This document shows, piece after piece, positions 37,025-46,299 of a stretch of 64,000 bases of DNA. Made by a program: the position numbers and the translations under genes. Location of the stretch: the NCBI RefSeq assembly GCF_047731265.1, contig NZ_CP159835.1:3596001-3660000 (forward strand), read 5' to 3'. Source of the DNA: Patiriisocius sp047731265. GTDB taxonomy: Bacteria > Bacteroidota > Bacteroidia > Flavobacteriales > Flavobacteriaceae. The stretch's first letter is position 1. Every line of letters begins with the position of its first letter. The notes under the pieces were generated by a model. It had not been told where the DNA came from and made no database searches. It worked only from the letters and a program-made list of their open reading frames with translations.

Positions 37025-38296
37025 ATGGCAGTAGATTTATTACTTGGCTTACAATGGGGCGATGAAGGAAAAGGGAAAATTGTAGACGTACTTACCGCAA
37101 ATTATGACATTATCGCACGTTTTCAAGGAGGCCCCAACGCAGGACACACCTTAGAATTTGATGGTATAAAGCATGTTTTGAGGACTATTCCTTCTGGAAT
37201 TTTCCATAAAAAAGCAGTGAATGTTATTGGAAATGGTGTGGTTATAGACCCTGTAGTCTTCGTTAAAGAGTTACACGGCTTGGATGCTTTAGATGTAGAT
37301 TATAAATCTAGATTGATCATTTCTCGTAAAGCACACTTAATCTTACCTACACACAGATTATTGGATGCCGCAAGCGAAGCTGCCAAAGGGAAAGCAAAAA
37401 TTGGATCTACCTTAAAAGGTATTGGGCCAACCTATATGGATAAAACAGGTCGCAACGGTATACGTGTTGGAGATCTTGAATTGGATAACTGGAAAGAAAA
37501 GTACCGCGCCTTGGCAGACAAGCATTTAGGGATGATTGACTTTTACAATACAGAAGTTCAGTTTAATTTAGAAGAAATGGAAGTCGAATTTTTTGAAGCC
37601 GTAACTGAACTCAAAAAGTTAACCTTTATTGATAGCGAAGAATACCTTAATCAAGCTATAAAATCGGGAAAAACAATACTTGCCGAAGGCGCACAAGGTT
37701 CTTTGTTAGATATAGATTTCGGGACCTATCCGTTTGTAACCTCATCAAACACCACTGCTGCCGGAGCTTGCACAGGTTTGGGAGTTGCACCCACAAGAAT
37801 TAAAGAAGTATACGGTATTTTTAAAGCCTACACGACGAGAGTTGGTTCAGGACCTTTTCCAACGGAGTTATTTGACGAAGTTGGAGTAGAAATGGCAAAA
37901 GTTGGCCGTGAGTTTGGCGCTGTAACCGGGAGACCGCGTCGTTGTGGTTGGTTGGACTTAATAGCATTAAAATATACCTGCGAAATAAACGGAGTAACAC
38001 AATTAATGATGATGAAAGGCGATGTTCTTTCAGGATTTGATGAATTAAAAGTGTGCACTGCTTACAAATACAAAGGAGAAACCATCACACACCTTCCCTA
38101 CAACATCGAACCAGAAAATGTAACCCCCATTTATAGTTCGTTCCCGTGTTGGAAAGAAGACTTGACAAAAATGACAGAGACCTCTCAATTCCCAAAAGAA
38201 TTGAATACTTACATCGCATTTTTAGAAAAGGAACTAGAAATCCCTATTAAAGTAGTTTCAGTGGGACCAGATCGTACGCAAACTATTCATAGGTAA
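37025..38296 (+). CDS. purA: Adenylosuccinate synthetase
   Basis: First committed step from IMP to AMP, using GTP and aspartate. Signature blocks: LQWGDEGKGKIVD at the N-terminus, GPNAGHT near residue 38, KGIGPTYMDKTGR, EGAQGSLLDIDFGTYPFVT and TTRVGSGPFPTEL. Length 423 is standard. It follows the Fur-like gene by 6 nt. Confidence 0.97.
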   Translation: MAVDLLLGLQWGDEGKGKIVDVLTANYDIIARFQGGPNAGHTLEFDGIKHVLRTIPSGIFHKKAVNVIGNGVVIDPVVFVKELHGLDALDVDYKSRLIISRKAHLILPTHRLLDAASEAAKGKAKIGSTLKGIGPTYMDKTGRNGIRVGDLELDNWKEKYRALADKHLGMIDFYNTEVQFNLEEMEVEFFEAVTELKKLTFIDSEEYLNQAIKSGKTILAEGAQGSLLDIDFGTYPFVTSSNTTAAGACTGLGVAPTRIKEVYGIFKAYTTRVGSGPFPTELFDEVGVEMAKVGREFGAVTGRPRRCGWLDLIALKYTCEINGVTQLMMMKGDVLSGFDELKVCTAYKYKGETITHLPYNIEPENVTPIYSSFPCWKEDLTKMTETSQFPKELNTYIAFLEKELEIPIKVVSVGPDRTQTIHR

Positions 38297-38366
38297 CTAT
38301 TTAATGTAATTCTATTATTAAAACTCCCTTTATATTATAGCTATGTGTAATTAAAAGGCCCGTGAA

Positions 38367-38737
38367 ATGAATTTAAAAATAAAACTGATTCCAATAGTAA
38401 TAACATTTCTAAACATTGAGATAATTTAGGTCAAGAAGAATAATTCCTAAAACATGGTTTTCATAAAGATATAATCATTTATTAAGCGCAGAAATCTGTG
38501 CAATTGGGTCTATACGATGATCTATCTACAGCAGAAGGTAATGGTTCAGAAAATAAAGAATATTATAAGAAGCGTATTGAAGAGTTAAAAGTTACAGTTA
38601 GTGAAATCGTTATAATACAAGACATTAATGTCATATACATTCCCTTAGATGTCAAATTGATATAAAAGCGTTTGGAATTAAATAATTATAATATCAACGA
38701 CGGAACTTTAATTAGAGCGGCATACTATGCAAAATAA
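38367..38737 (+). pseudogene. Decayed secreted-protein gene
   Basis: ATG 38367 opens a signal-like MNLKIKLIPIVITFLNIEII, then stops. After a frame change, another frame carries LKHGFHKDIIIY, a TAA (38483), then about 55 clean codons (LGLYDDLSTAEGNGSENKEY, KKRIEELKVTVSEIVII), a TAA at 38663 and a further in-frame KRLELNNYNINDGTLIRAAY to the end at 38737. The consistent frame and composition argue for a dead gene rather than chance. Family not recognised. It fills part of the 659-nt space after purA. Confidence 0.55.
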
Positions 38738-38766
38738 GAGGAATTTAATAAGGTAGCTTATGTTTG

Positions 38767-38907
38767 TTATTTTAGGGATAACGATTCTAGCTCTTGTAAT
38801 TTCTTTTCATTCGTTGGCTCTTTATTCGTAGCTTTATAAACTACACAAAACACGCTATAAGAAATAGCGCAAGTCGTTATGAAAAGAATGAGTGAACACC
38901 TTTTCAA
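38767..38907 (-). CDS. Candidate 46-residue single-pass membrane protein
   Basis: Minus-strand TTG 38907 opens MKRCSLILFITTCAISYSVF, continues CVVYKATNKEPTNEKK and ends with LQELESLSLK before TAA at 38767. It has a basic start, one hydrophobic helix (about 5-24) and a hydrophilic acidic/basic tail: the order expected for a real inner-membrane or lipoprotein-like miniprotein (two Cys in the helix). No family is recognised. The frame stays open nine codons upstream without another start. Confidence 0.4.
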   Translation of the reverse strand: MKRCSLILFITTCAISYSVFCVVYKATNKEPTNEKKLQELESLSLK

Positions 38908-38955
38908 GGTTGCTAAATTTTTAAAATAGATTTGTTAAAATATAAATAACCATCG

Positions 38956-40716
38956 TTGCAAAACACCCTCAAAATAACAGTCCTAACCCTACTCTTCGTT
39001 ACTATAGGAGCCTTTGCCCAGCCTGCCCCTGAGCCAGCGAAAACCAAGGTGGATATTAAATCTGGGTATTTGGAAAAACGCCCAGAGTTACCAGATGCCA
39101 TTATTTATACAAAAGATGATGAGGGACCAGTTTATATTATACACGAAGGTGTAGAAATGTGGTGTGACCAAGCCTATGTCTATATAAACGACAACTTTGT
39201 AAAAGCCTACGGCGATGTTAGAATCGAGCAAGCAGATACCATCACTATGACCAGTAATTATGCTGAGTACAATGGCAACACACAGTTTGCATTTGCCAGC
39301 GGTGATGTGGTTTTCAAAGAACCAAAAACTACGCTAAAAACAGACACGCTCTACTTTGACCGTGTAAAACAACAAGCATTTTATCGCACAGGCGGAACGG
39401 TAATAGACTCCGCAAGCACCCTTACCAGCCGGATAGGACGCTACTATGCAGAAAGTAAAAAATACCAATTTATAAGCAATGTTAAAATCAAGAATCCAGA
39501 ATACACGTTGAATTCACCACAATTGGATTTTTATTCAGAAACTGGCGGCGCATTTCTCTACGGCCCATCCACAATCGTTAGCGAAACGAGTACTGTGTAT
39601 TGCGAACGTGGTTATTATGACACTCGCGACAACACGGGATATTTTGTCAAGAACAGCAAAATAGATTATGAAAATAGAACGCTATATGGCGACAGTATTT
39701 TTTTTAATCGAAACAATGCTTTCGCTTCTGCAACCAATAATATTAAGGTTTTAGACACTTTAAATAAGAGTATTATTCGAGGGCATTATGCTGAAGTCTG
39801 GCGTGAAAAAGATTCTATCTATATTACAAAACGTGCGGTTGCGATTACATTAAGAGACAACGATTCTATTTATATACACGCAGATACATTACAAATTACT
39901 GGAAAACCTGAGGACCGAATTTTAAAAGGATTCTACCAAGCAAGAATCTTTAAAAAAGGATTGCCTGGTGAAGAATCTCTTAGCGGAAAGGCAGATTCCA
40001 TTTTCACCAACGAAAAAATAGGAATTACAAAATTGCTGCGAAATCCTGTTTTATGGAATGGAGAAAGCCAAATGACGGGTGATACCATTCATTTATTGAG
40101 CAACACAATAACCGAAAAATTAGATACGCTCAAAGTATTCAAAAATGCGTTTCTTATTAAAAAGGACACGATATCGACGGGATTCAACCAAGTTAAAGGC
40201 GAAAGACTTACTGGACTTTTCACCAATAATGAATTGGACACTGTGTTCATTAACAAAAATGCTGAAGTAATGTATTACTCCCGTAATGATAAGGACGAAC
40301 TCATTGGCATTAACAATACGGTTTCGAGTTCTATCGAAATGTACCTTAAACAACAAAGTATTTCAGGCCTAAAATTTGTCAAAAAAGGAAAAGGAAAAAT
40401 ATATCCACTTTCAAAAATTCCTGAAGAAGCCCGTATTTTGAGTGGTTTTATATGGCGTGGCGAAGAGCGGTTACTCAGAAAAGAAGATTTATTTAAAGGG
40501 AAACCAGTACCTGTTCTCCCAAAAATAAAAGGAATTCCACTCCCAAAAGATGAAGGCGAATTCTTTGAAGAACAAACCGAAGAAGAATTAAATCTCCCCG
40601 TAGAGTCTAAATTAACGCCAGCAGATTTTAAGAACCGAGAAGAAGATGCCACCCCTTTTATAGAACCAAAAAAAGATGGAGACCAGGACACCAAAGAAGA
40701 AAAAAGTGAAAACTGA
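38956..40716 (+). CDS. OstA/LptA-like periplasmic protein
   Basis: 586 residues from TTG 38956 with a signal peptide (ITVLTLLFVTIGAFAQ). The N-terminal half has repeated LptA/OstA-type strands (MWCDQAYVYINDNFVKAYG, DTITMTSNYAEYNGNTQFA, YAESKKYQFISNVKI), the fold that carries lipopolysaccharide across the periplasm. The C-terminal third is hydrophilic and Pro/Glu-rich. Bacteroidota often have such long OstA-like proteins beside LptC/LptD genes; none of those lies here, so a role in LPS transport is plausible but inferred. Confidence 0.85.
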   Translation: MQNTLKITVLTLLFVTIGAFAQPAPEPAKTKVDIKSGYLEKRPELPDAIIYTKDDEGPVYIIHEGVEMWCDQAYVYINDNFVKAYGDVRIEQADTITMTSNYAEYNGNTQFAFASGDVVFKEPKTTLKTDTLYFDRVKQQAFYRTGGTVIDSASTLTSRIGRYYAESKKYQFISNVKIKNPEYTLNSPQLDFYSETGGAFLYGPSTIVSETSTVYCERGYYDTRDNTGYFVKNSKIDYENRTLYGDSIFFNRNNAFASATNNIKVLDTLNKSIIRGHYAEVWREKDSIYITKRAVAITLRDNDSIYIHADTLQITGKPEDRILKGFYQARIFKKGLPGEESLSGKADSIFTNEKIGITKLLRNPVLWNGESQMTGDTIHLLSNTITEKLDTLKVFKNAFLIKKDTISTGFNQVKGERLTGLFTNNELDTVFINKNAEVMYYSRNDKDELIGINNTVSSSIEMYLKQQSISGLKFVKKGKGKIYPLSKIPEEARILSGFIWRGEERLLRKEDLFKGKPVPVLPKIKGIPLPKDEGEFFEEQTEEELNLPVESKLTPADFKNREEDATPFIEPKKDGDQDTKEEKSEN

Positions 40717-41890
40717 CTTTTTTAAATATCAAACACAGACCACACCACATCCATTGGGAGTGGAAATTTCGCACGCCAAAGGCAGTTATATTTATGATAC
40801 AGCGGGGAACGCACATCTTGATTTTGTTGCAGGTGTTTCTGCTTGCAGTTTAGGACATTGTCATCCCCGAGTTGTTTCCGCAGTAAAAAAGCAATTGGAT
40901 TCTTATTTGCACGTTATGGTATACGGCGAATACATCCAGCAACCAGCCGTTGCATTAAGCAAATTACTAGCATCCCACCTTCCGGATTCTTTAGAAACCA
41001 CCTATTTATTAAACAGCGGTACTGAAGCTATTGAAGGAGCGTTAAAACTAGCAAGAAGAGCGACTGGTAGATCCCAAATTATATATGCACATCACGCATA
41101 TCATGGGAATACAATGGGTGCATTAAGCGTGATGGGCTTCGAAGAACGCAAAGTACCTTTTGAACCTTTGATCCCGGATTGTCATCCTATTATATTTAAT
41201 AAAGTAGCCGATTTAGATAAAATAACGTCTAAAACAGCAGCTGTTATTTTAGAAACAATTCAAGGGGGTGCTGGCTTTATTGAACCAAAAGACCACTATC
41301 TTCAAAAAGTAAAAGCACGTTGTGAGGACGTTGGCGCACTTTTGATTTTAGATGAAATTCAACCAGGATTTGGTCGCACTGGAAAATTATTCGGTTTTGA
41401 GAATTATGAGGTAGTTCCTGATATTGTGGTTATGGGAAAAGGAATGGGTGGTGGTTTACCCATTGGCGCATTTACAGCTTCTAAAAAATTGATGGATCTA
41501 TTACAAGACAATCCAAAATTAGGGCACATCACAACTTTTGGTGGTAATCCCGTGATTGCTTCGGCAGCTTTGGCGACACTTCAAGAAATTACCGAAACCC
41601 CAATTATGGAGGAGGCCTTAGAAAAAGAACAACTTTTTCGCAGCCTTTTAGTCCATCCTTTAATTAAAGAAATTAGAGGACGTGGATTAATGCTTTCGTT
41701 AATTATGGAAACTTCAGAAATTGCTACGCAAGTTATTTTGGGTTGTAAAGACAAGAATTTGATTCTATTTTGGTTGCTTTTTGAACCGCGTGCCATTCGT
41801 ATAACGCCTCCTTTGACAATTTCAGTAGAAGAAATAAAAGAAGGTTGCGACATCTTGACACAAGTCTTGACAGAAACCTATAAGGCCTAA
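40706..41890 (+). CDS. Class III (omega-type) aminotransferase
   Basis: PLP enzyme of the acetylornithine/GABA aminotransferase fold. Visible motifs: YIYDTAGNAHLDFVAGVS, LNSGTEAIEGALKLARRATG, ILDEIQPGFGRTGKLF and the PLP lysine in VMGKGMGGGLPIGAF. Substrate not assignable; no arginine or diamine genes nearby. GTG 40706 is chosen over ATG 40676: it yields VKTDFFKYQTQTTPHP, the usual start of the flavobacterial proteins, and an 11-nt overlap with the previous stop like other pairs in this window. 394 residues. Confidence 0.9.
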   Translation: MKTDFFKYQTQTTPHPLGVEISHAKGSYIYDTAGNAHLDFVAGVSACSLGHCHPRVVSAVKKQLDSYLHVMVYGEYIQQPAVALSKLLASHLPDSLETTYLLNSGTEAIEGALKLARRATGRSQIIYAHHAYHGNTMGALSVMGFEERKVPFEPLIPDCHPIIFNKVADLDKITSKTAAVILETIQGGAGFIEPKDHYLQKVKARCEDVGALLILDEIQPGFGRTGKLFGFENYEVVPDIVVMGKGMGGGLPIGAFTASKKLMDLLQDNPKLGHITTFGGNPVIASAALATLQEITETPIMEEALEKEQLFRSLLVHPLIKEIRGRGLMLSLIMETSEIATQVILGCKDKNLILFWLLFEPRAIRITPPLTISVEEIKEGCDILTQVLTETYKA

Positions 41891-41975
41891 TCCTAGTACA
41901 AATTTCTAAAATTGAGTAATTTACATTTCTAAAATTTATGTTGATAACGCGTTAACAAGAAATGCGGCATAACTG

Positions 41976-42004
41976 TTGAACATCTGCATACATTATTATC
42001 TTTA
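41976..42004 (+). promoter_or_regulatory. Candidate Bacteroidota promoter upstream of the TPR gene
   Basis: TTG at 41976 and TATCTTTA at 41997 are separated by 18 nt, close to the -33 TTG / -7 TAnnTTTG arrangement (one mismatch in the -7). The implied start site leaves a leader of about 20 nt before ATG 42033. Confidence 0.45.
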
Positions 42005-42032
42005 ATATAGTGAACTTATAAACTAGCTGCGT

Positions 42033-43436
42033 ATGCAATTGCCTCCACCTAACGAGCATAACAATGTATCACTTACCCGTTTTGAATCGATGTTGAAAAC
42101 CAACAATGTGTTGTTTTTTGATTCAGATGAGTTTGAAGATATCATTCACCATTACCTTGAAAATGGAAAAATAGCTTTGGCCAAAAAAGCCACCAAGTTA
42201 GGTTTAGAACAGCACCCGTCGTCTACCAACCTAAAGTTATTTCAGGTTGAAATGTTCATATTTGAAGATGAATTGGACATCGCAGATGATTTATTAAATG
42301 AGTTATTCCAGATTGAACAATCTAACGAAGAGATATTTATTCAGAAAGCAAACATACTTTCACGACGCGACAAACATAAAGAAGCTATTGTTTTATTAGA
42401 AAAGGCACTTGAAATAACCTTGGATGAAGCAGACGTATACTCGTTAATTGGGATGGAATATTTATTTTTAGAAGACTATGAAAATGCGAAGCTTCATTTT
42501 ATGAAATGCTTAGAAGATGACGAGACAGATTACTCAGCCCTTTATAACATTATTTACTGCTTTGAATACTTAGAGCAGACAGAAGCTGCTATTGATTACT
42601 TAAATATTTTCTTAAATAGTAATCCGTATTCTGAAGTCGCTTGGCATCAGGTGGGCAAGCAGTATATGATTTTGAAAGAGTACAAGAAAGCGCTAGCATC
42701 CTATGATTTTGCTATTATTAGTGATGATCGTTTTATTGGTGCTTATCTTGAAAAAGGAAAAGTACTAGAAAAATTAAAGCGTTTTCCAGATGCTATAGAA
42801 AGCTATAGTGTTACCTTAGGATTGGATGACCCAACATCTTTTGCATTATTACGAATTGGGAAGTGCTACGAAAAATTAGGAAATGATGACATGGCGTTGC
42901 AATATTTCACAAAATGTGTGGAAGAAGACGGTTTGTTAGACAAAGGATGGATTGCAATAACCGATTTTTACTACAAAAAGAAAGACTACAAAAAGGCACT
43001 GTATTTTATTGACAAAGCCATTAATATTGATAGTGAAAACGTGCAATATTGGAAGCGATACGCCAAAATCAATAAACGCTTACAATGGTTTGAAGAAGCT
43101 GAAGTAGGTTTCAGAAAAACATTAGAATTAGGTAATTACGAATTAGACACGTGGTTAACACGCTGTGATATTTTAATTAAGCTAGGCGAATATGAAGCCG
43201 CTATTAATAATTTGAATCAAGCAGCTGAGTTTTATCCTCAATGTGCTGAAATCGAATTTAGATTAGCCGGTTTATGCTATTATACCGCCGAAACTATAGA
43301 AGGTGCTTTTCACCTTAAAAATGGATTAGATTTAGAGGCTGAGTTCTTATTGATTATCGAAGAGATATTTCCGCAGATCCTTAAATACGATGGTGTTCAG
43401 CAAATAATTAACAACCACAAGAGAGCTTCACTTTAA
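42033..43436 (+). CDS. Tetratricopeptide repeat protein
   Basis: 467 residues, cytosolic (no signal or membrane segment). At least ten degenerate TPR units are visible from about residue 35 to 440, for example KEAIVLLEKALEIT, YSLIGMEYLFLEDYENAKLH and KKALYFIDKAINID. TPR arrays serve as protein-interaction scaffolds. It stands alone, with 32 nt to the DUF368 gene downstream. Partner unknown. Confidence 0.9.
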   Translation: MQLPPPNEHNNVSLTRFESMLKTNNVLFFDSDEFEDIIHHYLENGKIALAKKATKLGLEQHPSSTNLKLFQVEMFIFEDELDIADDLLNELFQIEQSNEEIFIQKANILSRRDKHKEAIVLLEKALEITLDEADVYSLIGMEYLFLEDYENAKLHFMKCLEDDETDYSALYNIIYCFEYLEQTEAAIDYLNIFLNSNPYSEVAWHQVGKQYMILKEYKKALASYDFAIISDDRFIGAYLEKGKVLEKLKRFPDAIESYSVTLGLDDPTSFALLRIGKCYEKLGNDDMALQYFTKCVEEDGLLDKGWIAITDFYYKKKDYKKALYFIDKAINIDSENVQYWKRYAKINKRLQWFEEAEVGFRKTLELGNYELDTWLTRCDILIKLGEYEAAINNLNQAAEFYPQCAEIEFRLAGLCYYTAETIEGAFHLKNGLDLEAEFLLIIEEIFPQILKYDGVQQIINNHKRASL

Positions 43437-43468
43437 AATTGTATTTTTGATGGAATAACAACATAATT

Positions 43469-44443
43469 ATGCCATCTAGAAGTTTCAAACAATACCTTTT
43501 AGTTACTGCCAAAGGACTCGCTATGGGTGCCGCAGATGTGGTCCCAGGAGTTAGTGGAGGCACGATTGCTTTCATCTCCGGGATCTACCAAGAACTCATA
43601 GAAACCATCCACAAGTTAGACCTTGGCTTCTTTAAAATCTGGAAAAAAGAAAGTCTTAACGAGGCTTGGAAAAAGTATAACATTAACTTTTTAGTTTCGC
43701 TTTTTGGAGGCATTGCCATAAGTATTCTGTCACTTGCAAAAATCATCACCTCTTTATTATCTGAATATCCTATCTTAGTTTGGTCCTTCTTTTTTGGGCT
43801 TGTAGTTGCCAGCATTATTTATGTAGGTAGACAAATCACTCAATTTAACATCCGCGTTATTATATCTTTACTAATAGCTGCGGTGCTCTCCTATTTTATA
43901 ACACTAGCAGAGCCCGTGGGAGATACCCAAAGCACCTGGTTTTTATTTATTGCAGGCTTTATAGCTATTATCGCTATGATTTTACCCGGTATTTCTGGAG
44001 CATTTATTTTATTATTATTAGGTGCTTACACTACCGTTCTTGGTACCATAACCCAATTTAGTGATGGTTTATTAAAATTGGATTGGACGATGATTTGGGA
44101 TGCCTTTTTAAAATTACTAATCTTTGCGGTTGGAGCTGTTGTAGGTCTCAAAGTATTTTCTGGTGTTTTGAATTGGATGTTTAAAAATTATAAAAATAGC
44201 ACCCTTGCAATTTTGACAGGATTTATGATAGGGGCGCTTAATAAAATTTGGCCGTGGAAAGAAATTGAGACTTTCAGAATAAATAGTCATGGTAAAAAAG
44301 TCCCATTGCTAGAGCATAGTATTCTCCCCTCTTCTTATGACGGAGAACCTCTAATTTTATACGCAGTCCTATTTATGATTATTGGGTTTTTGGTCATTTT
44401 CTTGTTAGAATATCTAGCCGTTTCTAAAAAACCTGCTAAATAA
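43469..44443 (+). CDS. DUF368 family membrane protein (first of two); polyprenyl-phosphate transporter family
   Basis: 324 residues, about eight membrane helices. The conserved DUF368 opening GLAMGAADVVPGVSGGTIAF is at residues 15-34, repeated in inverted-repeat fashion by AMILPGISGAFILLLLG near 170. DUF368 proteins (PopT type) have been shown in other bacteria to recycle undecaprenyl phosphate across the inner membrane. The next gene encodes a paralogue. Assignment to C55-P recycling here rests on the family. Confidence 0.92.
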   Translation: MPSRSFKQYLLVTAKGLAMGAADVVPGVSGGTIAFISGIYQELIETIHKLDLGFFKIWKKESLNEAWKKYNINFLVSLFGGIAISILSLAKIITSLLSEYPILVWSFFFGLVVASIIYVGRQITQFNIRVIISLLIAAVLSYFITLAEPVGDTQSTWFLFIAGFIAIIAMILPGISGAFILLLLGAYTTVLGTITQFSDGLLKLDWTMIWDAFLKLLIFAVGAVVGLKVFSGVLNWMFKNYKNSTLAILTGFMIGALNKIWPWKEIETFRINSHGKKVPLLEHSILPSSYDGEPLILYAVLFMIIGFLVIFLLEYLAVSKKPAK

Positions 44444-44450
44444 TAATACC

Positions 44451-45473
44451 GTGTCAAGCAACCGAAATTTATCAGATAAAATTTGGCTCGTTCTAAAGGG
44501 ACTTTTTATGGGAGCGGCAAACAAAGTCCCCGGAGTTTCTGGAGGGGTTGTTGCCTTCGTAGGTGGATTTTATGAAGAATTTATATACTCCTTGCAGAAG
44601 ATAAATAGAAAAGCTTTTGGACTTTTATTTAATGGTCGGTTTAAGAGTTTTTTTAGATATATTAATGGTGGTTTTTTGGGATTGTTAGTGCTGGGAATGA
44701 TTATAAGTTATTTTAGTATATCTAAAATCCTAGATTATTTAATCGTCCATTTTGAGTTATATGTATGGAGTGCTTTTTTTGGAATGATCATTGGGTCTAT
44801 CTATTACATTGCAAAAGGTTTTGGAAGTTGGAAAAAAAAGTACATCGGTTATTTGTTGTGCGGCATTGCTGCTGGAGTCGCTATAAGTTTTTTAGAACCT
44901 GCTAGAGAAAATGACAACCTTATCTTTGTTTTTCTCTGCGGAATCATTGGTGTTTCAGGAATGACCTTACCCGGACTTTCAGGTTCCTTTATTTTAATTC
45001 TTTTAGGCAACTATGTTCTACTATTAGTAGACTCTGTTAATGCTCTTTTTGATACTTTATCTGAAGTTTTTATGGGTGATTTTAGCTTTTTTAGTAACGA
45101 CGAACGCCTACAATTACTCAAAGTTTTAATAATATTTTCTTTGGGTTCTATTGTTGGTTTAGTGTCCTTGTCTCATCTTCTCGGATATGTTTTAAAAAGA
45201 TACAAAAAAGCAACGTATGCCGTTATTATTGGTTTTATTGCTGGATCCTTGGGAGTCGTTTGGCCTTGGAAAAATAAAGTTTATTCACTTGATTCGTCTG
45301 GTCTTATCAAAACAGATGCTAACGGAAGAGAGATAATTAGTGATTATATTCGTTATTTTCCAAATGATTTTTCAAGAGAAACGATTATTGCAATAATCTT
45401 TATTATTTTTGGTATGCTCATAGTGTTGAGCCTAGATTGGTATCACAAACTTAAAGACAACCACGATGGCTAA
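44451..45473 (+). CDS. DUF368 family membrane protein (second of two)
   Basis: 340 residues from GTG 44451, 7 nt after its paralogue. It shares the motif pair GLFMGAANKVPGVSGGVVAF and GMTLPGLSGSFILILLG, but the first motif has AANK where the paralogue has AADV, and the soluble loop near residue 55-70 differs (LFNGRFKSFFRYINGG). Members transport polyprenyl phosphate; two divergent copies in tandem suggest either heterodimers or different lipid carriers. It overlaps aroE by 8 nt. Confidence 0.9.
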   Translation: MSSNRNLSDKIWLVLKGLFMGAANKVPGVSGGVVAFVGGFYEEFIYSLQKINRKAFGLLFNGRFKSFFRYINGGFLGLLVLGMIISYFSISKILDYLIVHFELYVWSAFFGMIIGSIYYIAKGFGSWKKKYIGYLLCGIAAGVAISFLEPARENDNLIFVFLCGIIGVSGMTLPGLSGSFILILLGNYVLLLVDSVNALFDTLSEVFMGDFSFFSNDERLQLLKVLIIFSLGSIVGLVSLSHLLGYVLKRYKKATYAVIIGFIAGSLGVVWPWKNKVYSLDSSGLIKTDANGREIISDYIRYFPNDFSRETIIAIIFIIFGMLIVLSLDWYHKLKDNHDG

Positions 45474-46197
45474 GTTTGGTCTCATAGGCAATAAAATTAA
45501 CTATTCATTTTCAAAGACGTTCTTTTCTATTAAGTTCGACCTAGAGAAACTACCTCATACATATACCAACTTTGACTTAGAAGGCTTAGAACAACTCAAA
45601 CAAATTATCTCTGAAAATCCAGGCTTAAAAGGACTTAATGTAACCATACCCTTTAAAGAAAAGATAATTCCTTTCTTGGATCGTGTTGATAAAGAAGCAA
45701 AAGCAATAGGCGCAGTTAATACCATTAAATTTTTAAAAGATGGTAGAATAGTAGGTTATAATACAGACCATTATGGATTTGCCCGAGCGCTAGCTGCATA
45801 CCCCCCGATTAAAGAAAAAACAGCACTCATACTAGGAAATGGCGGTGCCTCAAAAGCAATAAGATATGTACTGGATGCGATGGGTTTTGAGTATAAAGTG
45901 GTCTCCAGAACAAAAACAAATGATACCATATCGTATGATGAACTAGACGAAGAATGTATTAGAACCAACAAACTCATAATAAATACAACACCTTTAGGTG
46001 TCTACCCAAATGTTTCTTCTTGCCCAGATATTCCTTATCACGCTATTAATAAAGATCATTTCTTATTTGACCTTGTTTATAATCCAAAAGAAACTGAATT
46101 TTTGAAACGAGGATTTGCAAAAGGGGCTACCATTTCCAATGGCATGAAAATGTTAGAATATCAAGCTAAAAAAGCTTGGAGTATTTGGCAGAATTAA
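45466..46197 (+). CDS. aroE: Shikimate dehydrogenase
   Basis: NADPH-dependent step of the shikimate pathway. N-terminal substrate site GNKINYSFSKTFF and GLNVTIPFKEK (catalytic Lys), then the nucleotide loop GNGGASKAIRYVLD near residue 124, NTTPLGVYPN, and the C-terminal GMKMLEYQAKKAWSIW. 243 residues, a short form without extension, common in Bacteroidota. Translationally coupled to the DUF368 gene. Confidence 0.95.
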   Translation: MAKFGLIGNKINYSFSKTFFSIKFDLEKLPHTYTNFDLEGLEQLKQIISENPGLKGLNVTIPFKEKIIPFLDRVDKEAKAIGAVNTIKFLKDGRIVGYNTDHYGFARALAAYPPIKEKTALILGNGGASKAIRYVLDAMGFEYKVVSRTKTNDTISYDELDEECIRTNKLIINTTPLGVYPNVSSCPDIPYHAINKDHFLFDLVYNPKETEFLKRGFAKGATISNGMKMLEYQAKKAWSIWQN

Positions 46198-46299
46198 TTT
46201 TGCACTTCATACATCAAAAAAACCCTCAAGGCTTTGCTTTCTTATGTCTTGTTAGTATCTTGAGCCCCATAGATAATTTGAACCATAACATTGAAAAAA

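Noticed and set aside
40275..40694. 139-residue minus-strand frame
   Set aside because: Lies wholly inside the OstA-like gene with low-complexity Ser/Phe/Leu composition.
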